From contig OY986969.1 in the NCBI GenBank assembly GCA_963920575.1, positions 1,932,001-1,996,000 of the forward strand: a stretch of 64,000 nucleotides of DNA, written 5' to 3'. The first letter of the stretch is position 1. Each line of letters opens with the position of its first letter. Below the pieces are notes generated by a model that saw only the letters and a list, made by a program, of their open reading frames with translations, was not told the DNA's origin and did not search any database. Below are positions 22,888-34,969 of this stretch, one piece after another. This DNA is from Narthecium ossifragum. Its lineage: Eukaryota > Streptophyta > Magnoliopsida > Dioscoreales > Nartheciaceae. A program made the translations under genes and the position numbers.

Positions 22888-24105
22888 CACTACAAGAAAA
22901 GATGGATTCGATAGCACACAAAAAATGCTATGAAAACTATTCAATAGCATAAAAGTGACTGTTATAGCATGCGGTGCTATGAAAAGTATCGAATTTTCAT
23001 AACACATTTTCAAAGTTATAAATTTATATCATCTAAAAGTAAAAATAGCACTTTAAAAGATATGTGAATATTATAATATGACAACTGATCTAAGCTATAA
23101 ATTATTTTTCATCGCAATATATAAATGTTATGATATTCTTATTACATCATCCGAATAGTGTTTTGATTTATTTATTATAACATCCAATTAGTGTTATATT
23201 TTTAATATTGTAGCATTCATTTAGTGCTATGCTTTATTTGATATAATATTCAAAAAAATTCATAGGTAAATATCAAACTCAAGCTTAACAATATTTGAGT
23301 GGTAAATATTATTAGCATAACATTTACAAAAATCTATTGTTGTTATAGCATTTTATTATTGCTATTATTGACTAGGAGCCTTTATAATTAATCACCCATA
23401 AACTTGTTTAAGTATTGATCTCTTGTACCCCTAATCTTCTTATATAGCCTCCGGGCAAACCAACTTTCGTGTCACTTCCGATGTGGGACTAAACACTATA
23501 TTCAAATACTGTTAACCTTTCTTATTATAATACCATAATAGCGTTATGTTATACTTATTATAACATGCAGATAGTGTTATGCTTAATTTGTTATAATATT
23601 GCAGTAGTGCGTTTTTAGTTATTATAGTAGTCTAATAATATTATGTTTTACTCATCGTAACTATTAAATAGTATTATGAAATACACATTATAACATCAAA
23701 ATAATGCTATATTTTGCCAGTTATAACAACCATGTAGTGTTATGATTCACTTATTACAGCATGTAAATAATGTTTTGGGAGACTTATTATAGCGTTCTAA
23801 TAGTACTGTTTTTTGCTTATTGAAACGTTCTAATAGTAGCAAGATTCTTGCTTATTGTAACGTTCAAATTTATAACATTTAGTAAAGAATGTTATGAAAC
23901 ATGTGCTATGATATATGCATTGATAGTATCAGCAAATAATATGCTATAAAACATCCTATAAAATGTCACTGATCTCTAAATGTCACGACTTCTTTACAAA
24001 TTTATGACATATTGAATATTTATATTATCAATGCTCAATCTTTAATAGCATTTACACATATATGCTATGAAATATGTGTTATCGAATCCATCTTTTCTTG
24101 TAGTG
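22888..24105. mobile_element. Non-autonomous CACTA (En/Spm-type) element
   Basis: It starts CACTACAAGAAAAGATGGAT and ends in the inverted counterpart …ATCCATCTTTTCTTGTAGTG, with about 30 bp of near-perfect terminal inverted repeat. The 3-bp duplication CGG flanks it (22885-22887 and 24106-24108), as expected for the superfamily. The interior has many copies, in both directions, of TAGTGTTATG/CATTATAACA-like words. These are subterminal repeats where the transposase binds in known members. There is no transposase frame, so it would depend on a partner elsewhere. Length is 1218 bp. Confidence 0.92.
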
Positions 24106-24117
24106 CGGGGTGTCACA

Positions 24118-26025
24118 CATCCGATATGGTAAACACGAAAGATGCATCGCTCTAGGAGGGAGGCATTCGATGAAAACTTCCGGCTCTTCATCCTTTCATA
24201 ATAGGGAATAGATTATTAGTATAAATAATTTTGCAAGAATTTAGATATTGGAATATATTAGGAAAGGGGGAGGAATTGTGGACCCACATATACCTGATAA
24301 AGAGATAGAGGGAATCCTAATGGCCACTTTCTAGCATTGGATTCTTACGCGCCCAAGCAGAATACAAGATATAAATAAGATGCACATTTGTTTGCCATCT
24401 CTAGGGAAAAGATTGGGTGATGATAAATGAGGCATGCGAAAGCAATATAGGCGTGGATGTGTTTTTAAAACAGGGGTGAAGAAGCTAGAATTATTGATAT
24501 AAAGTTGGATGGTCTTTATGAAAGAAGGGAGGCGGCCATTTGGGAGCTGAGCAGGCGTGGATGACTTTTACTCTCTTTTCTTGTGCTACTTTATATCATG
24601 CATGGTTTTGATCGAGGGTTTTTTTACCTTTGCGTTGGGGTTAAGCTGGTGCTTGTGACTTTGACAGCCTAAAAAGCTTGGCAAGTAATAGAGTCACACT
24701 GCTGAAGGTGTGAGACAGTGAGAGAGACCCTTGAGGCAATACAAAAGGCTTTGGTAACCTTGATTCTTACTTAGCTATTCCTAGCATTGAGCTCATCTGA
24801 TATAAAAGGTTTTTTTGGTAAATACGCCCTGTCATCAACCTATATGGTAAAAAAAAACATGTTTTTGCAATATAGGTATAAGTACTGTATAAGATAGGGG
24901 GGCTTATATGCAAAACATATAAAATGTGGTGTAGACAAGCTCATACTGTTTTTGAATGATCCTATGATAGGGGGCCATTGGGATTGTGAGATCCCGGTTG
25001 TTTAGGAACTAGCTTACGGGCTCAATTAATCAATAAAAAAATATAAACTTTGGGTTCGAAAATATTGATCAATCCAAACATGTGCATATTAAATTAAAGG
25101 AGCTAACCGGTAGGGTGAATTAAAATCACCAATTGTCCCATAAAACTTAAAATTGATTTCTTCTCACAAAACACATTACTATCATTGAGATGCTAACTGT
25201 TGCGTGTTGTTGATATGATACAATATTAGATTTGAAAACGACGACCCTAAGCCACCGGACGAAATCAGAAAAAGGAGTACATACGTTAGCTATAGGTCTC
25301 CTTCGCCAATCTATAAGATCGGCTCTAGTCACCATCATCCTCCTCGCCATCATCACCACAGAAGTCATGGGCCCATGGAGGCCATTGGTTGAGCCACAAG
25401 GGGTGTCTCCCCTTGGGATGCATATGGGTTTTATCTGGGGGGCGACCCTTTTGGCATGCATGGAGCCATCCATGATGCCCACAAACACTCCTCACCTTCT
25501 TTTGGAATCTAATAAATGAAAGGGCAGCATAACTAAATAGAGATGAGGAAATGAAACAGCTCACGTTGCACTCTCCTGGAAGGGCCAAGCGGGGGGCCTA
25601 AAGCCAAGTGGCTTCCCAAAACCATGTCTTCTCATGAATGTGGTCATGTGTAACCCTAACATCATCATTAGCCCTTCTTTCGGTTGATCACTTAGATCAT
25701 CTCGTTCTCCGCCCGGCCGGTTGGAGGCCATCATCTCTGTCGAGTTGGTACACGTACGTACTAGAGAGCACATGCATGTACAGCTAGCTAGCACACATGC
25801 ATGCAAACGATCATCCTGCACATCTGTATGGTTGGTTATAAGCCATGCATCCATCATGTACCATAAAGCTGATGAAGTGGTTGTTAAAGAAAGTCTCACA
25901 TTTGGCTCAAGTATTTTTTGAATTTGAAAAGATATTTAGCACAAACTATAGCTTTGATTAATTAATAATCGAAACGAGATTTATTATAGTTAATCATCCT
26001 TATATGAGGCTATATATATGATTAT
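24118..26025. other. Intergenic region, no gene supported
   Basis: Overlapping open frames of 85-115 codons exist on both strands at about 25147-25900, but none resembles a known protein and no splice pattern supports one. The stretch is less AT-rich than its surroundings and could be a noncoding transcript or a relic. Confidence 0.4.
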
Positions 26026-26205
26026 AAGTGAAACTTTTGTTGTCCTACGTGGCGGAAGAATATCCTAGATGAGCACCTATGTGGCATGATAATCCTAGGT
26101 TAAGAGGGGTTTGATAGGATGGAGTTATTGGGTGGTTATTAGGGTGGGGTTGACGGTTACCCTGTCAGGTGACATGGGGCATAACTAGTGTAATATATAA
26201 GCTAA
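26026..26205 (-). repeat. Dispersed repeat copy c (inverted)
   Basis: On the minus strand it has ACTAGTTATGCCCCATGTCACCTGACAGGGTAACC (as consecutive parts ACTAGTTATGCCCC and TGTCACCTGACAGGGTAACC), then ACCCCACCCTAATAACCACCC. This is the same head as the copies at 11225, 27370 and 40040. Confidence 0.55.
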
Positions 26206-27170
26206 ATATTGATTATTATGGACAATCTTTCACGATAAACTAATGTTTATATATCTAATTAGGTCATATTTAGTTCTCTTTCTTGCATTGTAATCTCAGT
26301 TAGCCTCCATCTAAATACTAGTCCAGTGAATACGATATCTCAACAGCAACCACAACGTATAAATTATATCTCATGATTAATACAGCATGAGGATGACATG
26401 CATGTTATTAATTAATCCTATCATTAGCTTTAATTATGGTGCTCCGAAAGCAACTCGACCAGTTTTATATAGTGATCCATGAGTTTTTAATCTTGTATCA
26501 CTTCCTTAAGTTGTTAATCATCAATCATCTCTAATTTGGACTAATTTCTTAATAGCTCGGTATAGTTATCACCAAGCTCATGTGAGGGAGGCCAGACAAG
26601 ATGGCCAACTCCTAATATATTATTCGGACACGAGACAAGGCTAATTATATGTGGTGGCTTAGGATTATTACGTGTAAAAAAGTTGCCTTCATGGTACGCA
26701 TGCATGCTGGGTGTCACACTTAGCTTCCATTAGCATAAAAGGAACATCATACCTGTTTCCATAGTTCCAATTGGGAGAAATATATCTAAAGTTTTAGGGA
26801 TAATTTCATAATTTTGAACTTTTTTAAGGGGGTAGATGTGAAACTAGAACCTTACATTTAACATTGGTGGAGATCTTAGTAATTGGGGTATGGAAAAGGG
26901 AGTATAATTGCATGGAACATGGAGAAAAGGACGTTGCTTAAACGCACATAAATGAATGAGTTGCACCAAACCGTGCATCTACCCATGTGCTATTTACACG
27001 TGATCCGATGCACCCCCAATGCTTAAACTCCAAGCCAACACCTTTTTCCTTCGTAATTTTAGAAAAAAATCATTCTACATTTACTTGGGTCCATTCCATT
27101 TTGACTTGGGTCGGACCTCTCCCTGTTTGTCTAATCATTTATCTGCAAATGGAATTATGGATCACTTGTA
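26206..27170. other. Intergenic, no gene recognised
   Basis: AT-rich with stops in all frames. No element termini were identified. Confidence 0.4.
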
Positions 27171-27362
27171 TATTAATATCAAACTAGATGAGCAAGTGAC
27201 ACCGATAACCACGACCTCCGTACTCATCTCTCTTCTCACCTAACCACCCACTAACCATCATCCTCGACTACTTCCTTTTTACATGGCTTTCATCTCGATC
27301 GCATGATATATTAAGACATAACTTGGATCGGATATTCTCAACCGCGTGATAAAATGCACATG
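27171..27362 (+). repeat. Dispersed repeat copy d
   Basis: It has GTGACACCGATAACCACGAC, a C/T-rich run, CTAACCACCCACTAACC, and the body CGATCGCATGATATATTAAG…CAACCGCGTGATAAAATGCAC also present in the copies at 11225 and 27772. Confidence 0.6.
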
Positions 27363-27364
27363 AT

Positions 27365-27925
27365 CTTATATAATAGACTAGGTGGGCCTCCCGTGCCAGG
27401 TGGCACGGGTAACCACTACCCCCACTACTAGGGGTGAGTATTCAGTATTTGTTTCGATTTTCAGTATAAAATCGAAATATCGAAATTTATTCGGTACAAA
27501 AAAACATGAACCGAACCGAATCGAATAACCGAATCGAATTTTTTATGGCCACAATGACCAATATGGCTAGGCTGTGATATATCATATATATAAAGGATAC
27601 AATATCTTACATTCTTATAAAAAATATTTCGATATTTCGACATTTCGGCATTTACTGAATTTAAAAAATAAAAACCGAATATCGAATTTTTAACGTATAC
27701 AAAACGGAATCGAACCGAATTTTTCAGTTCAGTTCGGTTCTATGATTTTGGTTCAGTTTTGCTCATCCCTACTCACTACTCCTCTCTCTCTCCCCTAACC
27801 ACCCGATAACCACCCCACCCTCCCATTACTCCCTTCCACATGACTTTATTTCGATCGGATGATATATCTGAACATTATTTGGATCAAACATCTTCAGTCG
27901 CATAATAGAATGCATTGAATATTAT
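27365..27925 (+). repeat. Dispersed repeat copy e, split by a hAT-like MITE
   Basis: The head (27365-27428) has GACTAGGTGGGCCTCCCGTG and the palindrome GTGCCAGGTGGCAC followed by GGGTAACCACTACCCCC. The body resumes at 27772 with CTCCTCTCTCTCTCCCCTAACC and continues to about 27925. The parts are separated by the element at 27429-27771. Confidence 0.65.
27429..27771. mobile_element. hAT-like MITE, 343 bp
   Basis: Its ends are TAGGGGTGAGTATTCAG and, inverted, TAGGGATGAGCAAAACTG. The flanks are CCCACTAC (27421-27428) and CTCACTAC (27772-27779), an 8-bp duplication with one mismatch, as hAT elements make. The interior repeats ATCGAAATATCGAA and GAACCGAA words. No coding capacity. Confidence 0.75.
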
Positions 27926-28339
27926 GTAATAAATTGAATTGTAGATAATAAAATGGTATAAACATTACTCAAGTCCTTACTAATTGTCTCACGTCCGTGA
28001 GCAAAATGATGTAAATGATTAAGCTCATCATTTTTCACCAATTTAGGTGTTTATGGTGATGCATCGCTGGATATGATACAACCGATTTGTTCGTATCACG
28101 CAGACTATATTAAAATGTTTCTTATAGCACTAAGTGGTACATCATCAGGTTCTGATGCAGCACGCCAAACAGATACATGCAGCATCAAGCAATGCAACAA
28201 GTAGCCGATCAAACGTCATTTTTTTGAAACAGTTGGTAATTTTAACGTGTTGTTAAAGCTGATGAGATTGTGTAACCTGTTTTCCGATTCATTGGATTCG
28301 GATTCAATATAATCCGACCCGTTGACTGTGGTCTAGACT

Positions 28340-28480
28340 GGGCTTAGAAGGCCCATTAGTTTATGGCTAAAGGCCGGCTCCATTAAAGCCCACTAGAAGT
28401 CATATAATATCAGTAGGATTAGATTGGAAAGCCGTGGGCTGGTTGCCCGAGTTCTATTGTTGTTTTCTAGGGTTTAAGAG
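28340..28480 (+). promoter_or_regulatory. Promoter motifs of the RIO1 gene: site II-type and telo-box
   Basis: Upstream of the RIO1 start are GGGCTTA (28340-28346), GGCCCA (28350-28355), AAGCCCA (28386-28392) and TAGGGTTTA (about 28468-28476). GGCCCA/AGCCCA (site II, bound by TCP factors) together with the telo-box AAACCCTA are known to co-occur in plant genes for ribosomal proteins and ribosome assembly. This fits a 40S maturation factor. Function is inferred from motif and position only. Confidence 0.5.
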
Positions 28481-28520
28481 GTAGGGGTTATCGATTCGAA
28501 TCCCCCGCATCTCCCTGCCC

Positions 28521-31500
28521 ATGGCGATGGAAGAGATCGGCGTGCCCGCACTGGTGCCCGAGGAGCGCTGGGAAGAACAATTGGTAGCTGTAGAAAACAA
28601 CGGCGACGATCTAGACGAGGAGGATGAGGAGGAGTGGTCATCGGAGTCGGAGGTGGGGGAGGCGCTCGACTGGCTCGACTCGGTGGAGGGCGGCAGCGCC
28701 GCTGCGGTTTTGGGGGGTTTCTCGCCGGCAGCAGCAGCGAGGAGGCCTAACGCTCATGGGGGGATCCTCTCGCGGCCCCTTCAACCCCTCTCTAATCGCA
28801 ATCAGAAGCATACCTCCCACCTCCGCGCATCGCCCCTCGAGGTCCCCTCTCCCTGCCTTTCTCTCCTTCGAATCTTTTTTGAAGGTTTTAGAATGTGCTT
28901 CGTATTCCATACGTCTTGTTTCTAGATTTGATGATGTGTAGAATAGTTAGTGGTTCTCTGCTTCGTTTAGTCCCATATGAAAGTGCTCTTTTGCGGCAAT
29001 ACCATACGACGCACTAATTTATGTCAGGAGCAAGAGAAGCATTTCAACAATTGATTGGGATTGTGTTGAGCTCTGAGGCTCAGTGGATGGTTTAATCGAA
29101 GCAAGTATTTAGGTTCTTGTTTCTGAAGATCTCTGATTTAGTCCGAGTAACTGAATTTGGGGTTGTTCACTCTTTCTTCTAGATATTGAGATAATCTTTT
29201 GCCCTTCTGCTGCTGGGAATAATGTTGTGCGTACCTATATTTGTTTCTGGTAGAGATGGATAGCGTCGAAAATTTAAGAGCAACTTTCTTTTTCCCTTCT
29301 TTCTTTCGTGTGTTTGGATTTCTGAGAGATATTTGGATGGTGTAGGAATGGGAAGGGAGAATGAATGTAGGCATGTCGAACTCAGTGACGACAGCAATCC
29401 GGGACAGCATGCGAGAGATGGCAATTGGAAGATCAAGAAACACAGAGAAAGCAGATAGGGCTACTGTCGAGCAGGTTAATTCATTTCCTAATTCTTCATT
29501 GTGCTAGTCTTGCATTGTTGAGATTGTTCTAAGCCATTCTTGGGGCCTTTGCAAGGTCAATTTAGTAGATTTGCCTTCAGTTTGCATGTGACATGATTTC
29601 TCTTTACAGGCTATTGACCCCAGAACACGCATGGCTTTGTTCAAAATGCTGAACAGAGGGGTGTTTAATGATATGAACGGATGCATTTCTACTGGGAAGG
29701 AAGTATGTTATTTGATTCTTTAAATAGAAGTTGTCTTCTTGCCATATATCTTGGTCTTAAGTACATTTCTTCCATGTGGTTGGCAAGTCTCTAAGCAGTG
29801 ACCAGTGTATTAATGATGAAAAGGCTTGAAGGCTGAGATATGGGGGAAAGAAATAGGAGATTAATGCTTTCTAAGTCCAATTGATATCACTTGTCAGTGT
29901 TTTCAAGAATCATATGATTGTAACAAATGCTTGAATTTTATTTTCTGGTCAGGCAAATGTTTATCATGCAACAAAAGCTAATGGTCAGGAATTTGCGATC
30001 AAAGTATACAAAACTTCTGTTCTTGTTTTCAAGTAAGTCAGAATATTGTATTCTCAATTCTGTTTCTTTACAGAGAATTCAAAATTTCTGAGATGGTGTT
30101 AGTATCATGCAATTTCTCTATTCCTGTAGTGGGCAAAATCATGCAGATAGACTTTCTGATGCCATCTATTGAGTTTAAGCAGTATCTGGTGTATTAGATC
30201 CTCAATCAAAAGTATTTGTTCTAATTACAACGTGCTTCTTGTATAAGCATTAATAGTGGTTGAGAGCTATGGAGTTTCAGTTACCTTGTGCTCCAATCTT
30301 TCTCACAGTAATGCAATATGCCTGTTTGATTGCTTAATGTATTAAGTTTGGATATGGTGGAAAGAATGTTTTACGGGAACTCTTCAGTAGACAACAGAAA
30401 CTTTTGGTCTTGCATTAGTCCGGTTCTTATAGACAACAAGCAGACAATGAGTTTTGTAAAAAACCCACTGATGTTCATGTTTTAGAAATGCTACTTTCGC
30501 AAAACTAGGTTTTTGAAAAGCCATTAAGGGTGAAGTAGCTTGACAGGTCTTGTTTGGTATAATTTAATTGAAAAGAGAACTGTACTTCACTATCAGGGAT
30601 ATGAGCAGCAAACGAGGATTATGTGTTTTAAAAATGCTCATATTTGAATTGCTTTTCCAGATCTGCATCCTGGCTAAAGCTGTTTACTTCTGAAAGTTCA
30701 TTGGTAGGGACTAAATTTGCTGTAGTTATCAAAAATAACAAACAAATTCTGACCAACAAATAATCCCTGGTAGAAAGCACCAGATGATACCATTAGGGCA
30801 GATTCATCTTTTAAACAGAATGATGCTCTTGTTGGTTTAGAAGGGTTGCATGTCACCCTTCATCATGCATTTTATTGTTAGGTTGGACGTGAACATGATT
30901 TGTATGGAATCTATTTATTCGAAGAATAAAGTTTTGTCTACATGGCCACATGGCATGTGTAATTGATCGGTAGTGAGGTACCGACTAATTGATCTATTCC
31001 ATCGGTAGTGAAGTACCGATGGATTAGATCAACCAATCGATACCTCACTACCGATTCGATCATTGGTACATTCAATCGGTAGCGAGGTACCGACTAAGTG
31101 ATCTATTCCATCGGTAGTGAGGTACCGATGGACTAGAACAATCAATCGGTACCTCACTACCGATTGGACCGCGTGTGTAACGTACATGGTTTTGGCCATG
31201 TACACAAATCAGCGCTATTATTTGAAATCACCATCACGTGCTTATGTTCTGATGAAAATTCTTTTCTGAACTGCAGGGACAGAGATCGTTATGTCCAAGG
31301 TGATTACCGTTTCCGACATGGTTACTGTAAGCACAATCCCAGGAAGATGGTGAAGACCTGGGCAGAGAAAGAAATGAGAAATCTTTTGCGGTAAATTCAT
31401 CCTCTAGATTCATTCTTACCAATGTTTTGCAGGTGTATATGTATTTCTTCTATCTCATTTGATGGTTTTTGGAGACTGTATAGTGATCTCATGATTTAGG

Positions 31501-34500
31501 GATGACGAAATTGGGAAATTAGTTTGCATAACACGGAGTATTTGTATATGCAATGCTGCCTTGCACCTTGACTTTTTAGGAGGGTCACATAGTGCAGCGT
31601 ACAACAATATTAATCTAGTTACGTGTCTTGGTAAAAACAGTAGTCTGTTTGTAACCTAGAATGCTGAAGGTCTTCATCAATAGAATGCTGGTGGTCTCCA
31701 TCAAAATTTTAAGTTTCAGTGTAAACTGATACATTTCGGTAAAAATGGATTACTTCCACAAAGAACCAAGAGGGATTTGTTCTGAAACTGATATTGCGTT
31801 CTTTTGGATCGTGAAACCGACTGAAGCAAGTTCGAAATGGGTGAAATTAGTGTGTTTCGACCTCTTATAGGTAAGTTGAGTGGATTCAGGTGCAATAACG
31901 TAAATCTGGTCGAATAGAAAACAGGTTTGATTTGGTAAACTTAAATTTCACTCCCTTGTTATTCTTCGCTTTGGGGATATACAAATTTGTTGTTATCCTC
32001 ACAACTTTCACCTTATTTCCTTTGAAAGCCATTGATAGCCAACCACTGGTCTGTGGCAGTATGTTAGTTAATTTTCCCATATTTTGTATTAGTTCATTTC
32101 TTTTTTATTCTCTTTGAGGTGGCATCACCTGTTGCTAATGCTTTGGTCGTGGTTCCTCCTACATCAGCAGTAGTTTCGGATGCAACAACTGATCGCAGAG
32201 GCTGCAACTGCCATTGTCGCCATTGCCTGATGTGGCTTTTGGTTGCTAGTATTGTGTTTGTTGTGCACCTTCAGTTGCATAGTGCTGCGACTGATGCACT
32301 TGGAGTGCATACATGATAATGAACCGTTGGAGGGCTTGCATATGGAATCATCTACGTATTTGTTTGTTGGGGGCAATATGCCTATCTAATAGTATATTCG
32401 TGGTTGCCTTACTTGAGGAGAATTTGTGAAGAACTTGCATTAAGTTAATGTAATTCGGGGAAACATACTGGATGATGTGTAATTAGGCAAATGTCTGTGT
32501 CCCTTCTTCCGAATTCAGGATTGATTCCTAAGCAATTTTTGCTACTTTCAAATGGTTAAGATTTCTTGTTCAACAGTAATGTGTAGCAGGTTCTCTGTTA
32601 GTAGATTCCTTTTAACTAGTTTAACTTTGAAAATCTAGGTAAACTTGGTAAAGGCAGGTGTTATTATCTGGTATGCATTGAGGATGATGTGTGCGCTCAG
32701 TTCTTCTTTATTTTTCCTTAAATTTCTAGAATTTGGAGTTAATGTAATGGGGCCACTTGCATATTATCCAATTTATGTGTTTTGGTTTTCAGAGAATACT
32801 ATTCTATGCATGTCTTCTGCGGATGTGGAAGTTTTTATGGGGCCACTGAAAGATATAAGATACTTTGTTTTTTCCTAGGGTGAAAGCAGCAGGTATAAGA
32901 TGCCCAACACCGATCATATTGAGGCTTCACGTTTTGGTAATGGAATTTATAGGTATTGAAATTTCCGCATTTGGTCTAAAGATCTTTTTGTCATGATTCT
33001 TTCTTGTCTAAATATTGCAATGGAAATGGATCCTGTTTTCTCTATGAGTTCTCAATGAGCCTTTTTCGTGCTCTGGTGGATATAGGTAAATCCGGCTGGG
33101 CTGCACCTCGTCTGAAGGATGCTGCTTTGTCTGAAGACAAATTGCGTGAAACGTATTTAGAGGTGTGTATATGTGTAGGACATCATTTTTTCTATTAGGA
33201 AGAAGTTGCTTATGGAAGTTCTTCCGCATGTCTTGGCTTCTATTGTGGGAGACAGCGAACTAAATCCTTGACCTAGATTTTGTTAAAAATTTGACCTGAT
33301 CTGTACTTTAAGAAGATTAGTTTATGTAGTTCATCTTGTTCTCTCTTTTCTGCTGCTCATGGGGCCTGTCAGCTATAATTTGAAGTTTTTGAAGATATAT
33401 TAAAGGAGAAGCTTTTATTGTTACACGACTCGTTCTTGACTTACCGATAATCAGTGGAATGTCTTTAACTAATTTGTAAGTTCTTGGCTTGCCAGATCAT
33501 CACAACAATGCGAACATTGTATCAAAAATGCAAATTGGTGCATGGAGATCTTAGTGAATACAACATACTTTATTTTGAGGTAAGCGATACATCACTCTTT
33601 GCTTGTGTGTGCTGCATGTTGGCATGCATCCGAGCATCAGGGCATGCATTCCCATCAAACTATGTCTGTCGTTATACAGGGTCACTTGTACATCATCGAT
33701 GTCTCGCAATCAGTGGACCTTGATCACCCTTCTGCTTTAGACTTTCTGCGGGAGGACTGTCTTCATGTTTCGGTAATGATAAGTTCGCTGTTGACTAACT
33801 AAGTACGCTTGCTGCCTGATGTAGCTCAGACTTGATCTGTGAGTAATGCTGATTGCAGGAATTTTTCAGAAAACATGGAGTGGCTGTTATGACTGTTAAA
33901 GAGCTGTTTGATTTTGTAGTTGATCCATCTATAACTGATGATCTCGTGGATGACTATTTAGAGAAGGTATGTTTGTAAATTTTGGCGAGATCAATTCAGT
34001 TACTTGTGTTATATCTAGGGTATGTGTCATTTCTCCTTGAAAGTCTCAAACCTCATGTCTTATATACACAGATCCAGGAAAAGGTTTTGCAAAGGGGTGC
34101 CACAATAGGGCAGGATGATGAAATTGCACCAACCTTGTATGTTCAGGTAACATTCTGACCTTGCCCAAGTGGTGGAAAGAAGCTGAGATTCAATCTTTTT
34201 ATACCTTTGACATTTCTAACTTGACCAAAACTGAGTGGTTACATAGAGCTAAAAGATATATTTAGTATGACCTAAGGCAAACATTATTACTTTTGAGTAG
34301 TTTGAACTCCATGACTTGGGTGTTTGTCCCAATCATTTGTTACTCACTTGATTAAGTTTCTCAGGACAATTTTGGCGTTCATTATAGATCATTTTCTTTT
34401 TTTTCTTTTTTTTGTTGGGAAAGGGAGAGGATATATGTTTGTTAACAAATAATCTTCTTCTTTGTTTTGAGGATATATGTTTCTTTGCATTACTTATTTT

Positions 34501-34969
34501 GCAGACTGTAGAACATGTCAAGCAATGCGAGGAGGATCTACGGAAGATGTCCATGCTCTCACGGCCAGGTTTTGTCTATGAGCCAAAGCCTGAAGAGCTT
34601 TATGACCGGCCATTATTAGCGTTTACACACGCTATAAATGAAAGTACCCAGCAAGCTGAAAGCACCCAAGAACAGAATCAGAATGCAATAGAATCAAACA
34701 CCTGCCCTGGTCCCCAAATGAATCCTAGCTTGCATGGTCAATACCAAGGTGAGATAAAAACAGACGGGGATGATTCGAGTAGTGACTCTGATGCAGAGGG
34801 ATCAACATCAGAGGATGAAACCAAGAACAACCCTGCTGCGAAGAAAGCTGCTCGAAAGGAGCACAAGCAGAAGGTGAAAGAAGAGAAGAGGGAAGCTCGC
34901 AAGACGAAGATTCCCAAGGCTGAGAAGAAGAGGAGGAAGAAGCTGGCAAAAGCCAAGTGTAGCAGATAG
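28521..34969 (+). CDS. RIO1: Atypical serine/threonine kinase RIO1
   Basis: Twelve exons (28521-28841, 29346-29474, 29610-29702, 29953-30032, 31277-31390, 32879-32952, 33086-33162, 33496-33579, 33680-33772, 33859-33966, 34072-34146, 34505-34969) join in frame to 570 residues. RIO kinases drive late cytoplasmic maturation of the 40S ribosomal subunit. Visible features are an acidic N-terminus, STGKEANVYHA as nucleotide loop, Lys198 in AIKVYK, LVMEFIGK hinge, [10 protein letters not shown] with catalytic Asp314 and Asn319, and the metal-binding Asp331 in IIDVSQS. That aspartate is the one phosphorylated in the ATPase cycle of family members. Typical for RIO1, the activation and substrate-binding parts of ordinary kinases are missing. 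The C-terminus is acidic and then Lys/Arg-rich ([11 protein letters not shown]…), as in other RIO1 proteins. All catalytic residues are intact. Introns 4 and 5 are the largest, and intron 4 holds the foldback at 30933-31208. Confidence 0.97.
30933..31208. mobile_element. Foldback/MITE-like insertion in RIO1 intron 4 with periodic palindromes
   Basis: The ends TTTGTCTACATGGCCA and, inverted, TTTGTGTACATGGCCA bound about 276 bp. Inside, ATCGGTAGTGAGGTACCGA-like words start at 30966, 31001 and 31036 (the third inverted) and again at 31075, 31110 and 31145 (the third inverted). This makes two identical trios with exactly 35 bp between members. No clear target duplication is seen. It does not disturb the splice sites. 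Confidence 0.7.

Larger units (their letters stand above)
22050..24117 (-). mobile_element. Diverged LTR (copy D) carrying two later insertions
   Basis: Reading from 24117 on the minus strand it starts TGTGACACCCCGCCC once the CACTA element is removed. Near 22300 it has the family landmark of GCTCATCACTACTCGGGATGC, then GTTTGCAG (plus strand), as in LTR copy C at 2911-2940. It is therefore a distant relative of copies A-C. A LINE tail (22684-22799) and a CACTA element (22888-24105) sit inside it. The left end is not defined, and I could not find a target duplication. Confidence 0.5.

Noticed and set aside
25147..25900. Overlapping frames on both strands as a gene or microRNA precursor
   Set aside because: No protein family recognised, and no stretch matched the conserved plant microRNAs I checked by eye.
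28485..28500. GATTCGAATCCCCC as tRNA B box
   Set aside because: No A box or cloverleaf upstream; it is part of the RIO1 5' UTR.
32115..32320. Open frame starting [20 protein letters not shown]
   Set aside because: It lies inside RIO1 intron 5 between well-defined exons; no similarity and not needed for the gene.
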